Shown: positions 1 through 5,271 of the stretch, piece by piece
Layout of the letters: every line of letters starts with the position of its first letter
Numbering within the stretch: position 1 is the first letter of the stretch
Source of the DNA: Gammaproteobacteria bacterium
Lineage (GTDB): Bacteria > Pseudomonadota > Gammaproteobacteria > Immundisolibacterales > Immundisolibacteraceae
Assembly (NCBI GenBank): GCA_003526065.1
Contig: DQBD01000099.1
Location: forward strand, 1 to 7,249
Reading direction: 5' to 3'
DNA: 7,249 nucleotides
Program-made: the position numbers and the translations under genes
The notes under the pieces: generated by a model
The model's input: only the letters and a program-made list of their open reading frames with translations
Database searches by the model: none
Told to the model about the DNA's origin: nothing

Positions 1-674
1 TTGAACAGCGGGCCACCGGAATTGCCCGGATTGATGGCCACGTCGGTCTGGATGAACGGCACGTAGGTATCCTGCGGCAGGGCACGGCCCTTGGCGCTGA
101 CGATGCCGGCGGTGACCGAGTGATCAAAACCGAACGGCGAACCGATCGCCAACACCCACTCGCCGACCTTGAGACGCCGCGGGTCGCCGATCGTCACCGT
201 CGGCAGACGGCCGTTCTTCGCTTCCACCTTGAGCAGTGCGATGTCGCTGCGCGCATCCGAGCCCACCAGCTTCGCGGACAGTTCGCTGCGGTCGCTCAGG
301 CGCACGATGATGGCGTCGGCACCGTCCACCACGTGGTGGTTGGTCAGCACATAGCCGTCGGCAGAAATGATGAAGCCGGAACCGAGCGAGGCGTCCGGCA
401 GTGGCGGCTCGGGCTGATCGCCGAAGAAATGGCGAAAGAATTCGTTCAGCGGTGCGGCGTCCGACCCGTCGGGCAATTCGAACGGCAGCTTCGGCAACGC
501 CGCCTGCTCGGCTTCGGCACGCTGCTCGGTACTGATGTTGACGACGGCGGGGCCGTTTCTGACCACCAGTTCACTGAAGTCCGGCAGGCCGGCGGCCGCG
601 GCCTCGCCGCTCCAGGACCACACGATCCAGACGACGGGCAGCACTGCCACCCGCCCAAGGCGTCGGAGCATCAT
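1..674 (-). CDS. mucD: MucD/DegQ-type periplasmic serine protease (Do/HtrA family), N-terminal part
   Basis: Translating the minus strand from the ATG at 674 gives 224 complete codons that run off the left edge, so the C-terminus and PDZ domains are not visible. Seen: an N-terminal signal peptide (Arg4/Arg5, hydrophobic residues 9-22, cleavage probably in the Ala run at 25-28), then a trypsin-like domain with the complete catalytic triad: His114 in TNHHVV, Asp144 in ARSDIALLK and Ser219 in GNSGGPL. The long linker between VNIS (about 45) and LGSG (about 97) resembles the LA loop of DegP/DegQ/MucD, and the cleavable signal argues against membrane-anchored DegS/AlgW. HtrA proteases degrade or chaperone misfolded envelope proteins; MucD in Pseudomonas dampens AlgU activity. 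It is the last visible gene of the sigma operon, and its ATG overlaps the rseB stop (ATGA at 674-671). No SD is visible, so translational coupling is likely. A second ATG at 671 is in frame. Confidence 0.93.
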   Translation of the reverse strand, partial: MMLRRLGRVAVLPVVWIVWSWSGEAAAAGLPDFSELVVRNGPAVVNISTEQRAEAEQAALPKLPFELPDGSDAAPLNEFFRHFFGDQPEPPLPDASLGSGFIISADGYVLTNHHVVDGADAIIVRLSDRSELSAKLVGSDARSDIALLKVEAKNGRLPTVTIGDPRRLKVGEWVLAIGSPFGFDHSVTAGIVSAKGRALPQDTYVPFIQTDVAINPGNSGGPLF

Positions 675-1690
675 GGCGCCACTTCAACCGGCTGCGCATC
701 GGCCGGCGGCGCGACGACCGTTTCCGAGGATGCCTGTGGAACCGGTGTCAGCGCCTCGACGATCTGGCGCAGCGTCACCACCGGCGCGGCCCCCAGCGCG
801 GTGACGTGCCGGTCTCCAACCTGCGCACCGAAAACCGGCACCGCCTCGATCCGGCTGGCGCCGAGCAGGGCCTTCTCGCCCGGTGCGGTGGCATCGATGA
901 ATACCGACACCGTAGCCAGGCCATCGGACACGGTCAGCTGCTCGACCTCCTGCCCGCTTCCCGGCATGCGGCGACGCTGATAGCCATCCACTCGGAATCC
1001 GGCCGGCAGCGTACCGATCTGCCACGGCAAGTCGCCGCTGGCCAGCGGGGCCGCCTGCAGGGTGTGCTCGGTCCACTGCCGGTCCACCGGCGCCGGCTCG
1101 AAGGCCTGCTCCCAGACCGAGTCCGGCAGCAACGGCAGAATCTCCACGTCGACGAAAAACGCCTGACGCAATACCCGGCCCTGGCCGTCCATGAGACTGG
1201 CCTTGAGCAGCAACCCGGTATCGGAATCCGTCCCCAGCAGGTAGCCGAACCGGAACTCGTCCCGCGGCCGCGCTACGGTGAAATCGGCCGGCCGCCCCGC
1301 CAGGCGGCCGCTGCCGACCAACGTGAACTCGTAATAGGCAGCCAGCCGCTCCAGACGGCGCGGCAACAGACTGGGAAAGGCCGCCGCCACCAGGGCTTCG
1401 TCACGCGTCGGACGCGCGTCGCCGAGCGCCACACGGCAGCGACTGCCGCTGCGTTCGAGCTCCCAATACGCGCCCTGCAGGCTGCGCACCCGATCCTCGC
1501 CGGCCTCATGGCCAGCGCGGTGCAGCAATTCCAGGGTCTGGGTGCGCTGGCCCTCGATCTGCACCACATGGCCGCGATAATTGAGCGTACGCGCGGCCTC
1601 GAGCATGCGCTGCAGAACAGCCGGCGTGTCCGCCGCACCGGCCGGGGAAATGCCCAGTGCCAGTGCCAGCAGCACCAGGGCACGTTTCAT
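671..1690 (-). CDS. rseB: Sigma-E regulatory protein RseB/MucB, periplasmic
   Basis: This 339-residue protein (E. coli RseB is about 318) sits directly after the anti-sigma gene. The frame is open up to 1777, but the ATG at 1690 is chosen because it opens a clear signal peptide: MKR, hydrophobic residues 4-14, and an AGA-A cleavage site near 19. The N-terminal half (about 21-210, with LNYRGHVV and the SRCRVALGD segment) corresponds to the large lipoprotein-carrier-like domain of RseB. The C-terminal half (about 225-310, with LPAGFRVDGY, VSVFIDA and VTALG) corresponds to the small domain that contacts RseA. Known role: RseB binds the periplasmic part of RseA, blocks its cleavage by site-1 protease, and is released by mislocalised lipopolysaccharide. 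The last 25 or so residues are rich in Pro, Ala and Val, and look like a disordered tail. The start overlaps the rseA stop (ATGA 1690-1687) without an SD. Confidence 0.93.
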   Translation of the reverse strand: MKRALVLLALALGISPAGAADTPAVLQRMLEAARTLNYRGHVVQIEGQRTQTLELLHRAGHEAGEDRVRSLQGAYWELERSGSRCRVALGDARPTRDEALVAAAFPSLLPRRLERLAAYYEFTLVGSGRLAGRPADFTVARPRDEFRFGYLLGTDSDTGLLLKASLMDGQGRVLRQAFFVDVEILPLLPDSVWEQAFEPAPVDRQWTEHTLQAAPLASGDLPWQIGTLPAGFRVDGYQRRRMPGSGQEVEQLTVSDGLATVSVFIDATAPGEKALLGASRIEAVPVFGAQVGDRHVTALGAAPVVTLRQIVEALTPVPQASSETVVAPPADAQPVEVAP

Positions 1691-2217
1691 TGCGCGGCGT
1701 CGGCGCTGACGCTGCGTACCGGACCGGCAAACGCGTCCTGGCCGGCCAACAGCGCGTTGTCGGCATGTACCGACCAATAGCCGTGCAGGCGGTCAACCGC
1801 GCGTTCGGGAGTTTCGCTATACGCCACCGCCGCGGTCGACCTGGCATCCGCACTGGCAAGCTCCGGACCGCTGTCCGCCGCTTGCCACTGCCGAAGCCCA
1901 ACCACTGTGACCAGTGCCACCGAGGCAGCCAGTGCGCCGCCTACCGCGTAGCGAGACCAACGGGTCAAGCGCGGCGCCGGCGCCACCGCCGGCAGGAAGT
2001 AGGTCGGTTCGTCGGCCAACGCACCCCGAACCCCCTCTCGTATGTCCAAACCAGGCTCAACATCGCCGCGCAGCAGGTCGCGCATTCGGTGCATCCGGTG
2101 CCACGCGGCAGCCAGAGTCTCGTCACGCGCCACCACTTCCAGCAGGGCATCGGCCTGCTCGGCATCCAGTTCGCCATCCAGCAACGCGGACAAGGCTTGG
2201 TGTTGCGGCTCCGTCAT
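1687..2217 (-). CDS. rseA: Anti-sigma-E factor RseA/MucA, single-pass inner membrane protein
   Basis: This 176-residue protein is shorter than E. coli RseA (216) and Pseudomonas MucA (194). The cytoplasmic N-terminal domain (about 1-66) carries the RseA_N signature with LSALLDGELD near 9-18 and a helical, charged continuation (WHRMHRMRDLLRG about 39-51) that would clamp the sigma factor. One membrane segment follows at about 90-108, flanked by RWSR on the cytoplasmic side, then a periplasmic tail of about 65 residues that site-1 protease (DegS/AlgW) would cut and RseB would shield. The order next to rpoE and rseB fixes the identity better than the sequence does. It begins 15 bases after the rpoE stop and has its own SD (GGAG, 2227-2224), unlike its neighbours. 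Its TGA stop overlaps the rseB start. Confidence 0.94.
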   Translation of the reverse strand: MTEPQHQALSALLDGELDAEQADALLEVVARDETLAAAWHRMHRMRDLLRGDVEPGLDIREGVRGALADEPTYFLPAVAPAPRLTRWSRYAVGGALAASVALVTVVGLRQWQAADSGPELASADARSTAAVAYSETPERAVDRLHGYWSVHADNALLAGQDAFAGPVRSVSADAAQ

Positions 2218-2223
2218 TCAGCT

Positions 2224-2227
2224 CTCC
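2224..2227 (-). promoter_or_regulatory. Ribosome binding site of rseA
   Basis: The minus strand reads GGAG six bases before the rseA ATG, within the 15-base gap after the rpoE stop codon. It is the only clear SD inside the operon downstream of the leader ORF, so the anti-sigma factor can be initiated independently of sigma translation. Confidence 0.7.
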
Positions 2228-2232
2228 ACCGG

Positions 2233-2823
2233 TTACAGGAACGGTTTGAGTTTGGCGTCCATCGCGCGGCGGGCCCGAAAGATGCGCGAACGCACCGTGC
2301 CGATCGGACAATCGAGCACGCGGGCGATGTCGTCGTAGCTAAGACCTTCCATTTCACACAAAGTTAACGCAGTGCGCAGATCTTCCGGCAATTCCGCCAA
2401 CGCCCGCGCCACCGCCGCCTGCAACTGATCACGGGCGGCGAACGACTCCGGCGTCCCCAAATCCGCGACATGCACGCCCGCCTCCTCCACGTCACCGTCG
2501 GTGATGTCGATGTCATCGGTGGGTGGGCGGCGCGATCTTGCCACCAAATGGTTCTTGGCCGCATTCACCGCAATGCGGTACAGCCAGGTATAGAAGGCGC
2601 TGTCACCACGGAAGTTCGGCAGTGCCCGATACGCCTTGATGAACGCCTCCTGCACCACGTCCTGCACTTCCGAGCGGTCGGACACCATGCGCCCAACCAG
2701 CTTGGCTACCCGCAGCTGGTACTTGCCGACCAGCAGATCGAAGGCACGCTTGTCACCCCGCTGCACACGGCGCACCAACACCAAGTCGGCATCGGCCTGA
2801 TCGGTCGAATTGTGGGTCGTCAT
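2233..2823 (-). CDS. rpoE: ECF RNA polymerase sigma factor RpoE/AlgU (sigma-E)
   Basis: This 196-residue protein is close to E. coli RpoE (191) and AlgU (193). Region 2 covers about 13-92: core-binding DVVQEAFIKAYRAL (55-68) and promoter-melting/-10 recognition through FRGDSAFYTWLYRIAVNAAK (71-90). A linker of about 50 residues holds the acidic stretch DDIDITDGDVEEAG. Region 4 covers about 145-193, with a helix-turn-helix from GLSYDDIARVL through GTVRSRIFRARR that reads the -35 element. The product directs transcription of envelope-stress genes and is held by RseA until stress. The start is ATG 2823; no SD is seen in the 12 bases before it. Instead its ATG overlaps the TGA of a 30-codon leader ORF (ATGA 2823-2820). 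An upstream in-frame continuation is not needed, since the family N-terminus is complete. Confidence 0.97.
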   Translation of the reverse strand: MTTHNSTDQADADLVLVRRVQRGDKRAFDLLVGKYQLRVAKLVGRMVSDRSEVQDVVQEAFIKAYRALPNFRGDSAFYTWLYRIAVNAAKNHLVARSRRPPTDDIDITDGDVEEAGVHVADLGTPESFAARDQLQAAVARALAELPEDLRTALTLCEMEGLSYDDIARVLDCPIGTVRSRIFRARRAMDAKLKPFL

Positions 2824-2912
2824 GTCGGCACAACAGACCTGACCGCCGGCACACGGCGGCGGCCATCATGAAGGGCAGGGTAATGCGCGGCGCGGCCGCC
2901 GAAGCTGGACAT
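2820..2912 (-). CDS. Leader ORF upstream of rpoE, 30 codons, possible functional analogue of E. coli rseD
   Basis: On the minus strand an ATG at 2912 opens 30 sense codons (starting [20 protein letters not shown], ending VVPT) and stops at a TGA (2822-2820) that overlaps the rpoE ATG. A strong SD, AGGGAGG at 2924-2918, lies five bases before the ATG and is far better than anything in front of rpoE. I recognise no protein family; the peptide is short and basic in the middle (RRR at 18-20). The last codons include AGG, TCT, GTT and ACA, which are AT-richer than the neighbours' codons. By analogy with the E. coli rseD leader peptide, which is translationally coupled to rpoE, its job is probably to bring ribosomes to rpoE rather than to make a functional protein. 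Expression is inferred from layout only. Confidence 0.6.
   Translation of the reverse strand: MSSFGGRAAHYPALHDGRRRVPAVRSVVPT
2842..2860 (-). promoter_or_regulatory. GC-rich hairpin just upstream of the rpoE start
   Basis: In the mRNA sense (minus strand), CCGCCG at 2859-2854 pairs perfectly with CGGCGG at 2848-2843 around a TGTGC loop, with a possible extra G-U pair (2860/2842). It lies inside the leader ORF and ends 18-19 bases before the rpoE ATG. A folded stem here would hinder direct 30S loading at rpoE, while a ribosome translating the leader would melt it. There is no T tract, so it is not an intrinsic terminator. Confidence 0.45.
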
Positions 2913-3010
2913 TGGTGCCTCCCTGTCGTCGGCCGCTGCGGCGCGGATTGCGCATTTGTTACAGTTCGCGCCATTTTATCAGTCCGCCACTCAACCCTGC
3001 GTCCAGCCCC
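2913..3010. promoter_or_regulatory. Divergent control region between the rpoE leader ORF and nadB
   Basis: These 98 bases must hold promoters for both directions. The only AT-rich patch is at about 2954-2980. On the minus strand it offers GATAAAAT (2980-2973), a good sigma-70 -10 shape without a convincing -35 partner. Further in is GAACTG (2967-2962), one base from the sigma-E -35 hexamer GAACTT, but no TCTGA/TCAAA-like -10 follows at the right spacing. On the plus strand TTGCGC (2948-2953) and CATTTT (2972-2977) are 18 bases apart and form a weak nadB promoter candidate. Start sites are not assignable from sequence alone. Confidence 0.4.
2918..2926 (-). promoter_or_regulatory. SD of the rpoE leader ORF, overlapping a CsrA/RsmA-like motif
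   Basis: The minus strand reads ACAGGGAGG at 2926-2918, five bases before the leader ATG. AGGGAGG is a near-ideal SD. The same bases match the core of the CsrA/RsmA consensus (ACARGGA followed by N-G), where the GGA usually coincides with the ribosome binding site. Binding there would block leader translation and, through coupling, rpoE. The SD call is firm; the CsrA call is a motif match only and could simply reflect the SD. Confidence 0.5.
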
Positions 3011-4633
3011 ATGTCAACCAGTCAACAGGTGCTCATCATCGGTGGCGGCGCGGCCGGCCTCAGCCTGGCATTGCGCCTGGCGGACCAGGTGCCCGTCACC
3101 ATGCTGGCCAAGGGGCCGCTGACCGAGGGCTCCAGTCTGTATGCCCAGGGTGGGGTGGCGGCCGTGCTGGGCGACCAGGACTCGATTGACGCCCATGTCG
3201 ACGACACGCTGGTGGCCGGCGCCGGGCTGTGCGACCCGGCAGCGGTGCGCTTCACCGTCGAACGCAGCCGCGACGCGATCGCCTGGCTGATCGACCAGGG
3301 CGTCGCGTTTACGCGGCTGACCGAACCCGGCGGCAACGGCCCGTTCGACGACTACCACCTCACGCGCGAAGGCGGCCACGGCCAACGACGCATCATCCAC
3401 GCCGCCGACTCCACCGGCCGCGCCATCACCACCACGCTGGAAGACAAGGTCCGCGCGCACCCGAACATCACGCTGCACGATTACCACGTCGCCATCGACC
3501 TGATCACCGGCGCGCGCCTGGGGATGGCCAGCGACGCCAACCGCTGCCTGGGCGCCTATGTCCTGAACCTGCATACCGGGCGGGTGCAGGCCTTCCACGC
3601 CCAGGCCGTGGTGCTGGCCACCGGCGGCGTCGGCAAGGTGTACCTGTACACCAGCAACCCGGACGTGGCCACCGGCGACGGTATCGCCATGGCCTGGCGG
3701 GCCGGCTGCCGCGTCGCCAACATGGAGTTCATCCAGTTCCACCCGACCTGCCTGTTCCATCCGCAGGCCAAGAACTTCCTCATCTCCGAAGCGCTGCGCG
3801 GCGAGGGCGGCCGCCTGTGCCTGCCCGGCGGCGAGCGCTTCATGCACCGTTACGACCCGCGCCTGGAACTGGCGCCGCGCGACGTGGTGGCGCGCGCCAT
3901 CGACAGCGAGATGAAGCGCCTGGGTCTGGACTGCGTGTACCTGGACATCAGCCACCAGCCGGCCGATTTCATCCGCGAGCACTTCCCCACCATCGCCGCG
4001 CGCTGCCTGGAACTGGGCATCGACATCACCCGCGAGCCGATCCCGGTGGTGCCGGCGGCGCACTACCTGTGCGGGGGCGTGCTGACCGACCTGAACGGCC
4101 GCACCGACCTGCCGGGCCTGTACGCGGTCGGCGAGGCCGCGTACACCGGCCTGCACGGCGCCAACCGCCTGGCCAGCAACTCGCTGCTCGAATGCCTGGT
4201 GTTCGCCGAATCGGCGGCGGCGGACATCCTGGCCCGTCCGGCGCTGACGGACCCGGCAACACCCGACATCCCGCCCTGGGACGAGAGCCAGGTCACCGAT
4301 TCCGACGAAGAGGTGGTGGTCACCCACAACTGGCAGGAACTGCGCCGCGCCATGTGGGACTACGTCGGCATCGTGCGCACCGACAAGCGCCTGGCGCGAG
4401 CACTGAACCGTGTCCAGTTGCTGGCGCGCGAGATCCAGGACTACTACGCCAACTTCCGCGTCAGTCACGACCTCATCGAGCTGCGCAACCTGGTGCAGGT
4501 GGCCGAACTGATCGTGCGCTCGGCCCAGCAACGGCGCGAGAGCCGTGGCCTGCACTACAGCCTGAACTGCCCGCAACTGGACCCGCAGCAGAACCCCCGG
4601 CCGACCGTTCTCAACCCCCGCTCAACAGACTGA
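3011..4633 (+). CDS. nadB: L-aspartate oxidase NadB
   Basis: NadB oxidises L-aspartate to iminoaspartate using FAD, with oxygen or fumarate as acceptor; NadA then makes quinolinate for NAD synthesis. The 540-residue length equals that of E. coli NadB, and from this start key residues fall at the E. coli positions: His244 (QFHPT), Arg290 (LAPRD), His351 (PAAHY) and Arg386 (HGANR). The dinucleotide-binding motif [13 protein letters not shown] is at 9-21 and TREGGH near 118-123. At the place where succinate dehydrogenase carries the His that binds FAD covalently (before AQGG, 45-48) there is Ser, as in other NadB proteins, so FAD is non-covalent. The C-terminal helical domain contains MWDYVGIVR and NLVQVAELI. 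The frame is open upstream to 2912, but homology begins at 3011. No clear SD precedes this ATG. The gene diverges from the sigma operon, and its last 23 bases overlap convergent ygfX. Confidence 0.98.
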   Translation: MSTSQQVLIIGGGAAGLSLALRLADQVPVTMLAKGPLTEGSSLYAQGGVAAVLGDQDSIDAHVDDTLVAGAGLCDPAAVRFTVERSRDAIAWLIDQGVAFTRLTEPGGNGPFDDYHLTREGGHGQRRIIHAADSTGRAITTTLEDKVRAHPNITLHDYHVAIDLITGARLGMASDANRCLGAYVLNLHTGRVQAFHAQAVVLATGGVGKVYLYTSNPDVATGDGIAMAWRAGCRVANMEFIQFHPTCLFHPQAKNFLISEALRGEGGRLCLPGGERFMHRYDPRLELAPRDVVARAIDSEMKRLGLDCVYLDISHQPADFIREHFPTIAARCLELGIDITREPIPVVPAAHYLCGGVLTDLNGRTDLPGLYAVGEAAYTGLHGANRLASNSLLECLVFAESAAADILARPALTDPATPDIPPWDESQVTDSDEEVVVTHNWQELRRAMWDYVGIVRTDKRLARALNRVQLLAREIQDYYANFRVSHDLIELRNLVQVAELIVRSAQQRRESRGLHYSLNCPQLDPQQNPRPTVLNPRSTD

Positions 4634-5012
4634 CACGCAGACGGCGCAACGCCTCGGGCGCAACCGCATCGGCCGCCAGCGGCACGTAACGGCGACGGCG
4701 CCCGCGCCGCAGGGCCACGATCACCAACCATGGCCGACAGAAGCAGGCGTCCGGCACCAGCCGCCAGCCCTCTTCGACGCCACCGTCGCGGCGCAGCAAG
4801 GTCCAGGCGTCATCGACCCGGCCGCGCAGACGCACCACATCGGCCGCCTTCGGCGCCTGCGTCCAACCGAACGCCGACACCAGGACGACCACCGGCAGCG
4901 GCCAGGCCGACAGCGGCAGCGCCCCCAGCGCCACGGTCAGTGCGCCCACATGCACGACCGCACTGAAGGCAGTCAGCCGCGGCGAGCGCCGCGGCGCAAG
5001 GTCATGCTGCAC
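4611..5012 (-). CDS. ygfX: YgfX/CptA-like small inner-membrane protein
   Basis: This is a 133-residue protein (E. coli YgfX is about 135) encoded right after sdhE. An N-terminal arginine-rich stretch (7-12) precedes two hydrophobic segments at about 15-33 and 36-50 with a short turn, giving a membrane hairpin. The C-terminal cytoplasmic domain contains the family-like [18 protein letters not shown] segment and a terminal ALRRLRVSL helix. E. coli YgfX has been described as the partner of SdhE (CptAB) and linked to cell-shape proteins; the toxin role is disputed and nothing here tests it. The start is GTG at 5012, overlapping the end of sdhE by 11 bases, with no clear SD. An ATG at 5005 overlaps the sdhE stop but is out of frame. 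The 3' end overlaps nadB. Confidence 0.82.
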   Translation of the reverse strand: MQHDLAPRRSPRLTAFSAVVHVGALTVALGALPLSAWPLPVVVLVSAFGWTQAPKAADVVRLRGRVDDAWTLLRRDGGVEEGWRLVPDACFCRPWLVIVALRRGRRRRYVPLAADAVAPEALRRLRVSLLSGG

Positions 5013-5238
5013 CGTTCAGGCGATCGAGCACCGCAGCCGTCGCCGGATCGTCGGGCCCCACCCGACCGAGCACACGGTCGAGCAGGTCTTCGTCCTCCAA
5101 TGCCAGCAGCCGCTCGAAGGCCGCGCGCTGCGCCGCATCAAGCCCGGCCAGGTGCCGCTCCAGAAAACGGGCGAGCAGTACGTCGAGTTCCTTCTTGCCG
5201 CGGCGACACCGCCAGCGCAACGTAGAATCACTGAGCAT
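5002..5238 (-). CDS. sdhE: FAD assembly factor SdhE (YgfY/CptB family)
   Basis: This is a 78-residue, mostly helical protein. The family hallmark RGxxE is present as RRGKKELD, with Arg13, Gly14 and Glu17; in E. coli and Serratia these residues are needed for attaching FAD covalently to SdhA and FrdA. The following helices (LLARFLERHL, AAFERLLALEDEDLLDRVL) match the small helical bundle of the family, including the acidic LEDEDLLD stretch. It acts in the cytoplasm on the succinate dehydrogenase flavoprotein subunit. The start is ATG 5238; the SD is poor. It forms an overlapping pair with ygfX and diverges from ygfZ, so its promoter probably lies within the 5' end of ygfZ. Confidence 0.94.
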   Translation of the reverse strand: MLSDSTLRWRCRRGKKELDVLLARFLERHLAGLDAAQRAAFERLLALEDEDLLDRVLGRVGPDDPATAAVLDRLNGAA

Positions 5239-5264
5239 CGAGTTGAGGTCCGAACTGAAGGAGG
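5223..5264 (+). promoter_or_regulatory. ygfZ leader: SD and possible -10 element
   Basis: AAGGAGG at 5258-5264 is a near-perfect SD seven bases before the ygfZ ATG, and it settles that start against upstream in-frame codons that would run through sdhE. TAGAAT at 5223-5228 is a good -10 shape, but no -35 hexamer sits at 16-18 bases, so the promoter part is weak. Confidence 0.6.
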
Positions 5265-5271
5265 CGCAGAC

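Noticed and set aside
120..980. 286-codon plus-strand frame opposite mucD and rseB
   Set aside because: It spans two genuine minus-strand genes and has no coherent protein features.
806..1780. 324-codon plus-strand frame opposite rseB
   Set aside because: It is antisense to a well-supported signal-peptide protein and lacks an SD or a family signature.
2941..2967. Full sigma-E promoter for rpoE
   Set aside because: Only the -35-like GAACTG is present; the bases 16 downstream are CGCGC and not TCTGA/TCAAA-like, so I report only a half-site.
2753..2974. 73-codon minus-strand frame over the rpoE leader
   Set aside because: It is in a different frame from the 30-codon leader ORF, runs into rpoE out of frame and has no SD; the short ORF with the SD and stop-start overlap explains the region better.
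3014..4576. 520-codon open frame antisense to nadB
   Set aside because: It mirrors nadB codons in a GC-rich genome; the composition is Val/Gln/Ala/Arg-rich without domains, while nadB on the other strand has full homology.
3229..4689. 486-codon open frame within nadB on the same strand
   Set aside because: It is an alternate-frame shadow, dominated by Arg, Pro, Gly and His with no recognisable motif.
5152..5271. N-terminal extension of ygfZ by 40 residues
   Set aside because: It lies within sdhE on the opposite strand, has no family similarity, and the SD at 5258-5264 fits the ATG at 5272.
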